A stretch of DNA of 9,980 nt from Rhodospirillales bacterium. GTDB lineage: Bacteria; Pseudomonadota; Alphaproteobacteria; Rhodospirillales; Casp-alpha2. The stretch is taken from the NCBI GenBank assembly GCA_018664265.1, contig JABJOR010000006.1:1-9980 (forward strand), given 5' to 3'. The position numbers and the translations under genes are program-made. Below, piece by piece: positions 1 to 5,046 of the stretch (position 1 is its first letter; every line of letters starts with the position of its first letter). The notes under the pieces are model-generated. The model had not been told where the DNA came from and ran no database searches. It saw only the letters and a program-made list of their open reading frames with translations.

Positions 1-188
1 CCGAAACCATATTTGCTTATCCCGGCATGGGAAAATTGATTTTTGATGCCATCATGGGAAACGATTATAATCTTGCTCTGATCGCTTTATTGCTGGCGAC
101 GCTGTTTACGCTTTGTGGCAATATTTTCGCAGATATTGCATATGGTATTCTTGATCCACGAATAAAACATGTTGAGGCTCAATCATGA
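1..188 (+). CDS. Peptide ABC transporter permease, DppB/OppB type (C-terminal part)
   Basis: Only the last 61 codons are present; the reading frame enters at base 3 and stops with TGA at 186-188. The visible protein has the conserved ETIFAYPGMGKLIFDAI stretch, then a hydrophobic segment (about LALIALLLATLFTLCGNIFADIAY) and ends in YGILDPRIKH. This order, a final membrane helix followed by a Y-x-x-x-DPRI tail, is typical of the DppB/OppB inner-membrane permease of dipeptide, oligopeptide or nickel ABC importers. The subunit would pair with the DppC-type protein encoded next, whose start codon overlaps this stop in ATGA, so the two are probably translationally coupled. The substrate cannot be told from this fragment. 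Recognition of the family is firm; the exact transporter is not. Confidence 0.88.
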   Translation, partial: ETIFAYPGMGKLIFDAIMGNDYNLALIALLLATLFTLCGNIFADIAYGILDPRIKHVEAQS

Positions 189-1087
189 TGCAGGCCTCCC
201 CATCCAAATTGCTTTGGCAACGATTTAAAAGCCACCCCATTGCCATTGCCAGTCTCGGATTGCTCATAACCTTTGCTGTTTTTGCGATTTTTGCTCCGCT
301 TATTGAAAACATTCTCGACGTGAGTGCGACGGATGTCGATTTATTCAACCGTTTCACCAGTCCATCAGTCAATAATATATTGGGTACGGATGAACTTGGA
401 CGGGATATTCTGGTTCGGCTTTTATATGGCGCTCAAATTTCCCTTTCTGTTGGAATTACAGCCGCATTGATTGCGTCTTTTTTTGGCACAATAATTGGAC
501 TTGCGGCTGGATATACAGGTGGCAGGCTGGACGCGATCCTAATGCGAATGACAGATGGTATCATTGCTCTGCCCTTGCTTCCCCTGCTTATTGTATTGGC
601 GGCTCTGGACCTTTCAAAACTTGGCCTTCCCGATACGCTTGTTAATTCTGAGAACATCAGCCATTACCGAATAATATTGATTGTCGCTTTGGCAGGATGG
701 ACGACAACTGCACGCCTGGTTCGAGGTAGCACCTTGTCCTTGCGTGAGCGTGATTTTGTTTTGGCTGCCAAAGCACAGGGCAGCTCGAACTTTCGTATTA
801 TGTTCATTCACATCCTTCCAAATTTGGCATCGTCAATCATCGTTGCAACCACCTTATCTGTTGGAAACATCATCTTGCTGGAATCCGTGCTCAGCTTTTT
901 AGGGTTGGGTATTCAGCCACCTACTCCAAGTTGGGGGAACATGCTGACCAATGCCCAGGAATTAATCTGGGATTCTCCTGTAATGGCTTTTTACCCCGGA
1001 ATATTGATTTTTTTAACGGTTATTGCCTTTAATTTTATCGGGGACGGCCTACAGAATGCTTTAAACCCTAGAAATAGAAACAATTAA
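185..1087 (+). CDS. Peptide ABC transporter permease, DppC/OppC type
   Basis: A complete 300-residue inner-membrane permease, the second channel subunit of a dipeptide/oligopeptide-type ABC importer. Visible landmarks are an N-terminal helix (about 19-41), the family motif GTDELGRD (68-75), several further hydrophobic segments (about 82-110, 127-141, 162-178, 215-236, 268-286), the EAA loop that docks the ATPase (about 193-213, FVLAAKAQGS followed by the HILPN end), FLGLGIQPPTPSWG (238-251) and the DGLQNALNPR tail (287-296). Length and motif order match the family. Two ATG codons lie in tandem at 185 and 188; either could be used, with a weak GAGG at 174-177. The 4-base overlap with the preceding permease gene indicates one operon. 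The binding protein and ATPase genes are outside the window, so the substrate is unknown; peptides are the usual one. Confidence 0.93.
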   Translation: MMQASPSKLLWQRFKSHPIAIASLGLLITFAVFAIFAPLIENILDVSATDVDLFNRFTSPSVNNILGTDELGRDILVRLLYGAQISLSVGITAALIASFFGTIIGLAAGYTGGRLDAILMRMTDGIIALPLLPLLIVLAALDLSKLGLPDTLVNSENISHYRIILIVALAGWTTTARLVRGSTLSLRERDFVLAAKAQGSSNFRIMFIHILPNLASSIIVATTLSVGNIILLESVLSFLGLGIQPPTPSWGNMLTNAQELIWDSPVMAFYPGILIFLTVIAFNFIGDGLQNALNPRNRNN

Positions 1088-1123
1088 ATCAATTTGTTAA
1101 ACTGAAATTTTTATTCATAATAA

Positions 1124-1149
1124 AACAGCATTAGCATTGGCTTGCTGTT
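1124..1149. repeat. Short inverted repeat after the permease gene
   Basis: AACAGCA at 1124-1130 and TGCTGTT at 1143-1149 form a perfect 7-bp inverted repeat with a 12-base loop, 36 bases past the permease stop. It could end the permease transcript, but no T-run follows on the plus strand; on the minus strand TTTT follows, where no gene needs ending. It also overlaps the proposed hemA -35 box. A terminator role is therefore weak. Confidence 0.25.
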
Positions 1150-1165
1150 CTTGTCAGATTATGAT
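1137..1165 (+). promoter_or_regulatory. Candidate sigma-70 promoter of hemA
   Basis: TTGGCT (1137-1142, four of six consensus bases) and TATGAT (1160-1165, five of six) are separated by 17 bases. A start near 1172 would give a leader of about 45 bases before the GTG of hemA. The rest of the 126-base gap between permease and hemA holds only AT-rich sequence and the inverted repeat just before. Assignment is by consensus matching only. Confidence 0.45.
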
Positions 1166-1216
1166 TATTAGCATCTGAATTTTATCAATTTTTTATCGTT
1201 CAAGGAGCACCTAGTG

Positions 1217-2428
1217 GTGGACTATAACAAGTTCTTTTCTGCCAAAATCAATGACCTTAAAGAGGGAGGGAACTACCGTGTTTTCGCCGATCTTGAGCGT
1301 CATGCAGGTTCGTACCCTCATGCTACGAACTATCGCGACGGGACAACACATAACGTCATGGTCTGGTGCTCTAATGATTATCTCGGCATGGGCCAGAATT
1401 CTGTTGTTATGGATGCAATGCACCAAGCCATAGATAAATGTGGCGTCGGTGCAGGTGGAACCCGAAACATCAGTGGCACCAACCACTATCATATTCTTTT
1501 GGAAGAAGAACTGGCCTCCCTGCATAAAAAGGAAGCAGCTCTTATTTTTACATCGGGTTGGGTTGCCAATATGACGACCCTGAGCACCCTTGGGCGGATG
1601 CTGCCTGATTGCGTTATTCTATCTGACGCACTTAATCACAACTCAATGATTGAAGGTATTAAAAACAATAAGGCAGAACGACATATTTTCCGTCATAACG
1701 ATCCAGAACATCTTGAAGAATTACTGTCTCAATATGATAAAGACCGTCCCAAGTTGGTTGCGTTTGAATCACTTTATTCCATGGATGGCGATATCGCTCC
1801 AATCGAAGAGTTTTGTGATATTTGTGATAAATACGGAGCCCTTAGTTATATTGATGAAGTCCATGCTGTTGGCCTCTATGGAGAGCACGGTGCCGGTGTT
1901 GCTGAACGCGATAATCTGATGGATCGACTTGATATTATCCAGGGTACTCTTGCCAAAGGATTTGGTGTAGTTGGTGGCTATATAGCCGGATCAAAAGACT
2001 TTTGTGATTTTGTTCGCTCCTATGGTACCGGGTTTATCTTTTCAACATCCATGCCGCCATCGGTAGCAGCCGCAGCCCTTGCCAGTGTCAAATATGTCCG
2101 TGCCCATGATGATTTGCGTCAAAAGCATCAGGAACGCGCAGCAACCCTGAAGCAACGTTTTCGCGATGCCGGCCTTCCAGTCATGGAATCAGAAAGCCAT
2201 ATTGTGCCGCTTCTCGTCGGTGACGCCGTTTTATGCAAAAATCTGTCAGATCGTTTATTGAACTCTCATAATATCTATGTGCAGCCTATTAACTACCCAA
2301 CAGTCGCTCGTGGTACGGAACGCTTACGCTTCACACCAACGCCGCTTCACAGTGATGATGATATGGATGCACTTATTATAGCACTTAAGGAAGTGTGGGA
2401 ATTTTTTGACTTGAAAATGGTCGCCTGA
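1217..2428 (+). CDS. hemA: 5-aminolevulinate synthase (ALAS)
   Basis: Pyridoxal-phosphate enzyme that condenses glycine with succinyl-CoA to 5-aminolevulinate, the first step of tetrapyrrole (heme, cobalamin, and chlorophyll where present) synthesis by the C4 or Shemin route typical of alphaproteobacteria. The protein begins MDYNKFF and has YRVFADLERHAG, WCSNDYLGMG, GAGGTRNISGTNHYH, LNHNSMIEGI, SYIDEVHAVGLYG (cofactor aspartate) and GTLAKGFG with the Schiff-base lysine, and near the end INYPTVARGTERLRFTPTP. Counted from the upstream GTG at 1214, the aspartate is residue 214 and the lysine 248. Two GTG codons are in tandem at 1214 and 1217; AAGGAG at 1202-1207 suits both, and the second is preferred because homologues begin MDY. 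Length (about 403 residues) is normal. The gene stands alone between a peptide importer and a PadR-like regulator gene and seems to have its own promoter. Confidence 0.97.
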   Translation: MDYNKFFSAKINDLKEGGNYRVFADLERHAGSYPHATNYRDGTTHNVMVWCSNDYLGMGQNSVVMDAMHQAIDKCGVGAGGTRNISGTNHYHILLEEELASLHKKEAALIFTSGWVANMTTLSTLGRMLPDCVILSDALNHNSMIEGIKNNKAERHIFRHNDPEHLEELLSQYDKDRPKLVAFESLYSMDGDIAPIEEFCDICDKYGALSYIDEVHAVGLYGEHGAGVAERDNLMDRLDIIQGTLAKGFGVVGGYIAGSKDFCDFVRSYGTGFIFSTSMPPSVAAAALASVKYVRAHDDLRQKHQERAATLKQRFRDAGLPVMESESHIVPLLVGDAVLCKNLSDRLLNSHNIYVQPINYPTVARGTERLRFTPTPLHSDDDMDALIIALKEVWEFFDLKMVA

Positions 2429-2445
2429 ATTCTTTTATTTGATAG

Positions 2446-2474
2446 ATGACGAAAACTTAAAAATACGGTATAAT
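2446..2474 (+). promoter_or_regulatory. Strong candidate promoter of the PadR-like gene
   Basis: ATGACG (2446-2451, TGAC core, four of six bases of TTGACA) and a perfect TATAAT (2469-2474) are 17 bases apart. Transcription would start at about 2480-2484, on or just before the ATG at 2484. No Shine-Dalgarno sequence precedes that ATG, which fits a leaderless message. The gap from hemA to this gene is only 55 bases. Confidence 0.6.
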
Positions 2475-2483
2475 AGATTCGAT

Positions 2484-3023
2484 ATGTTTACTGATAGCAC
2501 CCTCACCCCGAAAGAAGCCGTGCGTCTTTGCGCGCTCGGGAACCTATGCGTCGAGCCTGTACGTTACAGTGCGCTCGCAAATTCAGTACGGTATTTCGTC
2601 TCTCACGTTATAGGCCCCTCCCTTGAAGTCATGGGGCAATCCATTGAGTTATTACGGTACGAAGGGTTAGTCGAGGTAAAGGAAGGTCCCGAGGAACAAG
2701 ACGACCCGGTACTGACAATAACAGAAACCGGGCGTCAAGAATTCACAGCTTTGATCAGTGCCAATGTTCGCCATGGTGCAACAGAGCTGAACAAGCTTAT
2801 TATTGCATTGAAATTCCGTTTTCTGCATTTGCTGTCACAAGATCAACAAGCCGAGCAGGTGGTTATGTTGATGGATTTATCAGAAAACGAATTGGCTCGA
2901 TTGTCTGAACTGCGCACGCACCATGCAAATGATGATGGAATTATCGTTACATGGCTGGATCATGATATCAAAATGGTCGAAGAACATCTGATATGGCTGG
3001 AAAAGCTACACGCGCAGTTATAA
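2484..3023 (+). CDS. PadR-like winged-helix transcriptional regulator
   Basis: A 179-residue protein. The N-terminal part (about 7-85) has the layout of a winged helix: LTPKEAVRLCALGNL, an apparent recognition helix region with SIELLRYEGLVEV, then a charged turn and VLTITETGRQEF as the wing. The C-terminal part (about 100-179) is helical and acidic, with WLDHDIKMVEEHLIWLEKL, resembling the dimerising C-terminal helices of PadR proteins. I therefore call it PadR-like from pattern and memory; the ligand and targets are unknown. The ATG at 2484 is chosen over the in-frame TTG at 2439 because the TTG has no ribosome site and a strong promoter lies between the two. Its end overlaps the stop of a minus-strand gene remnant in the palindrome TTATAA (3018-3023). 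It could regulate itself, hemA or distant genes; no operator is obvious. Confidence 0.78.
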   Translation: MFTDSTLTPKEAVRLCALGNLCVEPVRYSALANSVRYFVSHVIGPSLEVMGQSIELLRYEGLVEVKEGPEEQDDPVLTITETGRQEFTALISANVRHGATELNKLIIALKFRFLHLLSQDQQAEQVVMLMDLSENELARLSELRTHHANDDGIIVTWLDHDIKMVEEHLIWLEKLHAQL

Positions 3024-3122
3024 TTCGGCTTTATCTTCTTTAACCAGTTTATTCCCAATGATCTCAATGCCGGAAAGAATACTTTTTCCCTGTGTTCCGC
3101 CGTTGCCATGTATTTTGGACGA
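3018..3122 (-). pseudogene. C-terminal remnant of a minus-strand gene cut by the IS
   Basis: Between the PadR-like gene and the insertion sequence, one minus-strand frame reads 34 codons from the TA target site to TAA at 3020-3018 and ends GIEIIGNKLVKEDKAEL. It looks like a real C-terminus: charged tail, no odd composition, and a stop that meets the convergent PadR-like gene tail-to-tail with a 6-base overlap. There is no start codon or ribosome site, so it is a remnant. It may be the end of the gene whose first 204 codons lie beyond the IS (4190-4804), but its frame differs by one base from that gene when the IS and one TA copy are removed. That implies a deletion or later indel, or an unrelated gene. 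I do not recognise the family. Confidence 0.55.
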
Positions 3123-3124
3123 TA

Positions 3125-3135
3125 GAGCATTTCCG
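3125..3135. repeat. Left terminal inverted repeat of the IS
   Basis: GAGCATTTCCG, the perfect reverse complement of 4180-4190, immediately inside the TA at 3123-3124. The transposase stop codon (3138-3140) lies two bases further in, so the coding region fills this end almost completely. Confidence 0.93.
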
Positions 3136-3137
3136 AC

Positions 3138-3791
3138 TTATTTTGATGCATAGCCATCTGCGGCAAAGAAGTTCCGACACTCTTCTGGCTTGAACAGTTC
3201 GCATACTTTTCCTGCTGCCTTCCACAACTCATCAACTGTCCGAGGTTTCAGGCGCTTCATATGTGCTTTGAACTTTGAGAACGCCAATTCTATGGGGTTA
3301 AAATCCGGCGAGTACGGCGGCAAGAACAAAAGCCATGCTCCTCGCTTTCCAACAATTTGCCTAATGCTTTCGCGCTTATGCGCCGAGAGATTATCGAGAA
3401 CAACGACATCTCCTTTATTGAGCGTTGGCGCGAGCTGTGTTTCAATATAATGCTCGAAGGTATCAGCATTCATAGGGCCATCAATGACCCAGGGAGCGGT
3501 TAAACGATCACACCGTAATCCGGCAATAAAGGTCATGGTTTTCCAATGCCCGTGGGGAATGCTAGCAACCATCCGCCGGCCTTTGATACAGCGCCCTCTG
3601 AGACGCGCCATCTTGGTGTTGAGCCCGGTTTCATCTATGAATACGAGGTTGCCGATCTTCTCAGGGTGGGCCGCAAGCCAGTTCTGCCGTTTGCGCCAAA
3701 CTGTCCGGGCCACCTGCACATCAGCACGTTCCTGTTCGCTGGCGTGTGCCGTTTTTTTTGAAGCTGATATCCCGTGACCTGAACCAGTCAT
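3138..3791 (-). CDS. IS630-family transposase, catalytic part (second frame)
   Basis: Carries the DDE integrase-like catalytic domain that cuts and joins DNA. Counting from the ATG at 3791, the acidic triad is D53 (LVFIDETGLN), D133 (VVVLDNLSAHK) and E168 (PPYSPDFNPIEL), with 34 residues between the second D and the E, the DD34E spacing of the IS630 family. HGHWKTMTFIAGL (80-92) and RGRCIKGRR are also typical. The ATG at 3791 is probably not a true start: the first dozen residues read the helix-turn-helix frame out of phase, and family similarity begins at the KKTAHASEQ run beside the A8 tract. Expression most likely needs a frame change from the first frame, giving a joined protein of about 316 residues from the GTG at 4089. 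The catalytic domain itself appears intact. Confidence 0.92.
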   Translation of the reverse strand: MTGSGHGISASKKTAHASEQERADVQVARTVWRKRQNWLAAHPEKIGNLVFIDETGLNTKMARLRGRCIKGRRMVASIPHGHWKTMTFIAGLRCDRLTAPWVIDGPMNADTFEHYIETQLAPTLNKGDVVVLDNLSAHKRESIRQIVGKRGAWLLFLPPYSPDFNPIELAFSKFKAHMKRLKPRTVDELWKAAGKVCELFKPEECRNFFAADGYASK

Positions 3792-4089
3792 CTATGGTCG
3801 ACTTCGGGGCGCAAATATTATGGATGCCTGACAAGCGTTGAGACAGTTCTTGCAGAGTCATATCTGGTGTCTCCTTGATCCAGCCCAGGATATCCTCGCC
3901 ATATGGATCAAGGCGGCGTTTTTGAGGGCCACGTTTCTTGGGATCCACGGACCCCTCTGCCTCGTACTGCTTGCTAAATCGAATAGCTGAGCTGGGGCTC
4001 ACTTCAAAGTGTTTTGCGGCCTGGCGGCAGGATATCCCTGTCGCAATTTTCTTCACTAGGCGAATACGTAAATCTTGTGAAATTGTCAC
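3721..4089 (-). CDS. IS630-family transposase, DNA-binding part (first frame)
   Basis: Encodes the N-terminal DNA-binding region, 122 residues from the GTG at 4089. A helix-turn-helix is visible at about residues 20-40 (SCRQAAKHFEVSPSSAIRF), followed by a basic linker (KKRGPQKRRLDP) and a second helical segment with DMTLQELSQRL, the two-part HTH layout of IS630 transposases. The GTG is preferred over the in-frame TTG at 4113 because AAGGGAG (minus strand 4104-4098) lies eight bases before it. After ISFKKN the frame loses family similarity and stops 30 bases later, while the other frame continues it. Alone it could act as a DNA-binding inhibitor of transposition, as short first-frame products do in some other IS families; that is inference. 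Confidence 0.87.
   Translation of the reverse strand: MTISQDLRIRLVKKIATGISCRQAAKHFEVSPSSAIRFSKQYEAEGSVDPKKRGPQKRRLDPYGEDILGWIKETPDMTLQELSQRLSGIHNICAPKSTIDDWFRSRDISFKKNGTRQRTGTC
3752..3759 (-). other. A8 slippage tract joining the two transposase frames
   Basis: The minus strand reads TTC followed by eight A and then CGG. The first frame reads TTC-AAA-AAA-AAC; the second needs TTC-AAA-AAA-ACG, that is one A fewer (a +1 or -2 shift). Homologous transposases, as I remember them, continue KKT-x-HA-x-EQ across this point, which places the junction here. RNA polymerase or ribosome slippage on the homopolymer, or a simple loss-of-function indel, would all look like this. Confidence 0.75.
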
Positions 4090-4099
4090 AGTACTAGCT

Positions 4100-4123
4100 C
4101 CCTTGTGATGCAATATACAAGGG
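4100..4123 (-). promoter_or_regulatory. Transposase promoter -10 inside a hairpin that can mask its ribosome site
   Basis: CCCTTGT (4100-4106) and ACAAGGG (4117-4123) are a perfect 7-bp inverted repeat. On the minus strand, TATATT (4117-4112) is a good -10 box, with a weak TTAAGA -35 at 4141-4136 (18-base spacing). The 3' arm contains most of the AAGGGAG ribosome site of the transposase. A transcript begun at this promoter (about 4105) would lack the 5' arm; one entering from outside would form the hairpin. Confidence 0.55.
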
Positions 4124-4179
4124 AATCACGAATAGTCTTAAAAAGGAATCAATAAATCATAATTTGATTCATTTATTTA

Positions 4180-4190
4180 CGGAAATGCTC
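4180..4190. repeat. Right terminal inverted repeat of the IS
   Basis: CGGAAATGCTC, the perfect reverse complement of 3125-3135, followed by TA at 4191-4192. The interval from here to the transposase start holds the element's presumed promoter. The C at 4190 supplies the last base of the TAG stop that now ends the interrupted host gene. Confidence 0.93.
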
Positions 4191-4804
4191 TAGTAGGCAA
4201 CGGAAAGATAAACATCGCCATATTTTTGTAAAAACGAAGGGACATCCTGAAGCTTGATATCCATCATACCAGCTATACTGCGAAGCTGTTTGCGGGTTTT
4301 CTGTATATCCGGGTTATAAAAAATATTTAACAAATTAGCATCATTCAAATCGAAATTTTTGGCATCTTCCGGATCGAAGATATTAACAATGAGATTCGAG
4401 AGAAACGGCCTCATATAATCCTGTAATTCCAATTGTTTATTTTCAGATAATTTCAAATCATCATAGTCTTCCACATCAATCCCGTTCTGACGAAGGGAAA
4501 TACGAAGGCTATACACATCATAACTTTTTAAGAGTGAAAGTTTCCTGACCACATTGATGTCTGAATCACTAATATCCGCAAAAAACTTATGTAAATGTTC
4601 CGGTGAAACGTGCCCACGACCCGTTTTTGCGTCATTAAAAAGCTTAACGACACCTTCCAACTGGTTGTTTTTGACCAACCGTGAACCCTTTAATGCATCA
4701 GATTGAAACGGGATCATTAAAAGAGGTAATGACCACAGAGAATCACGATCAAATTCACTTATTTGATCTGCATTATACATAATTTCTGCAGCGGCATTTT
4801 TCAT
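4190..4804 (-). pseudogene. Conserved protein of unknown function, 3'-truncated by the IS
   Basis: A 204-codon frame from ATG at 4804 to a TAG whose bases come from the TA duplicate and the IS end, so the natural C-terminus is gone. The protein is soluble-looking, rich in helix and acid residues, with no signal peptide or clear membrane segment. Notable stretches are LWSLPLLMIPFQSDALKGSR (24-43), VVRKLSLLKSYDVYSLRISL (85-104) and, just before the break, DVPSFLQKYGDVYLSVAY. I recall similar uncharacterised alphaproteobacterial proteins of roughly twice this length that continue past a YGD-x-FLSLSYYR-like segment, but I could not check this and give no function. No good ribosome site precedes the ATG (AGAAG is the nearest). 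It is divergent from tkt and shares the regulatory region at 4805-5046. The remaining domain might still fold. Confidence 0.75.
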
Positions 4805-4819
4805 ATTTCTGGAGCTTCT

Positions 4820-4934
4820 ACTGTACAGTTAAGTTTATACTACTGTATGCAAATAAGCACTAAGTATATAATCACACTTTAACTTGTTTTTTCTTAAAAT
4901 ACATCATTTATTTTTCCTTTCACTGCATACAGTA
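4820..4934. promoter_or_regulatory. Three ACTGTA-type operator-like sites between divergent genes
   Basis: ACTGTACAGT (4820-4829) is a perfect 10-bp palindrome. TACTGTATGCA (4841-4851) recurs as its exact reverse complement TGCATACAGTA at 4924-4934. The centres of the first two are 22 bp apart (about two helix turns) and those of the last two 83 bp apart. Such repeated sites in a divergent intergenic region suggest binding of an unidentified regulator. No known box (LexA, FNR, CtrA, CbbR T-N11-A) fits convincingly. The rest of the gap holds a T7-C-A7 tract (4948-4962) and otherwise featureless AT-rich DNA. Confidence 0.5.
4867..4872 (+). promoter_or_regulatory. Perfect TATAAT -10 box, candidate tkt promoter
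   Basis: TATAAT at 4867-4872 on the plus strand. The place of its -35 box is occupied by the TACTGTATGCA motif (4841-4851), which matches TTGACA poorly; this is what an activator-dependent promoter would look like. The leader to tkt would be about 168 bases. On the minus strand TATACT (4868-4863) overlaps it and could serve the divergent gene. Consensus evidence only. Confidence 0.4.
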
Positions 4935-5046
4935 AAAATATCGTAAATTTTTTTCAAAAAAAGCCTGCCAGTGCTGGACTCTTGCGTCAGGATTCGCGAC
5001 AAGCACATACACATTTCTTATGCCCTACAATTCCAGGAGACCCACA

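Larger units (their letters stand above)
3123..4192 (-). mobile_element. IS630-family insertion sequence with TA target duplication
   Basis: The element proper runs from 3125 to 4190 (1066 bp). Its ends are exact inverted copies of GAGCATTTCCG (3125-3135 and 4180-4190), with weaker similarity further in, and a TA dinucleotide flanks each end (3123-3124 and 4191-4192), as expected for IS630/Tc1/mariner transposition, which duplicates TA. It encodes a DDE transposase on the minus strand in two overlapping frames. Nothing in the element looks broken except the frame change at an A8 tract, which may be normal expression control. It lies in a minus-strand locus and gives the upstream gene a new TAG stop made of the TA duplicate and the first base of the element. 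No IS name is assigned. Confidence 0.95.

Noticed and set aside
1138..1156. Sigma-54 promoter upstream of hemA (TGGC followed by TTG)
   Set aside because: The GC element at -12 and the required spacing are absent; a sigma-70 reading fits better.
2439..2483. TTG at 2439 as the start of the PadR-like protein
   Set aside because: It has no ribosome site and the 15 added residues are encoded by the promoter itself, including TATAAT.
2960..3235. 91-codon minus-strand frame spanning the IS end
   Set aside because: It crosses the IS boundary and runs antisense through both the transposase and the PadR-like gene; the adjacent frame has the better C-terminus.
4089..4113. TTG at 4113 as the transposase start
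   Set aside because: It lies in the promoter hairpin upstream of the AAGGGAG ribosome site, which serves the GTG at 4089.
4820..4851. LexA (SOS) box in the tkt upstream region
   Set aside because: CTGT and ACAG halves are present but not at the N8 spacing of the E. coli box, and alphaproteobacterial LexA uses GTTC/GAAC repeats, which are absent.
4879..4897. CtrA-type TTAA pair
   Set aside because: The two TTAA words are 11 bases apart, not the seven of the CtrA site.
5020..5046. ATG at 5020 as the transketolase start
   Set aside because: No Shine-Dalgarno before it, while GGAG is well placed before 5047, and the extra nine residues are not part of the usual protein.
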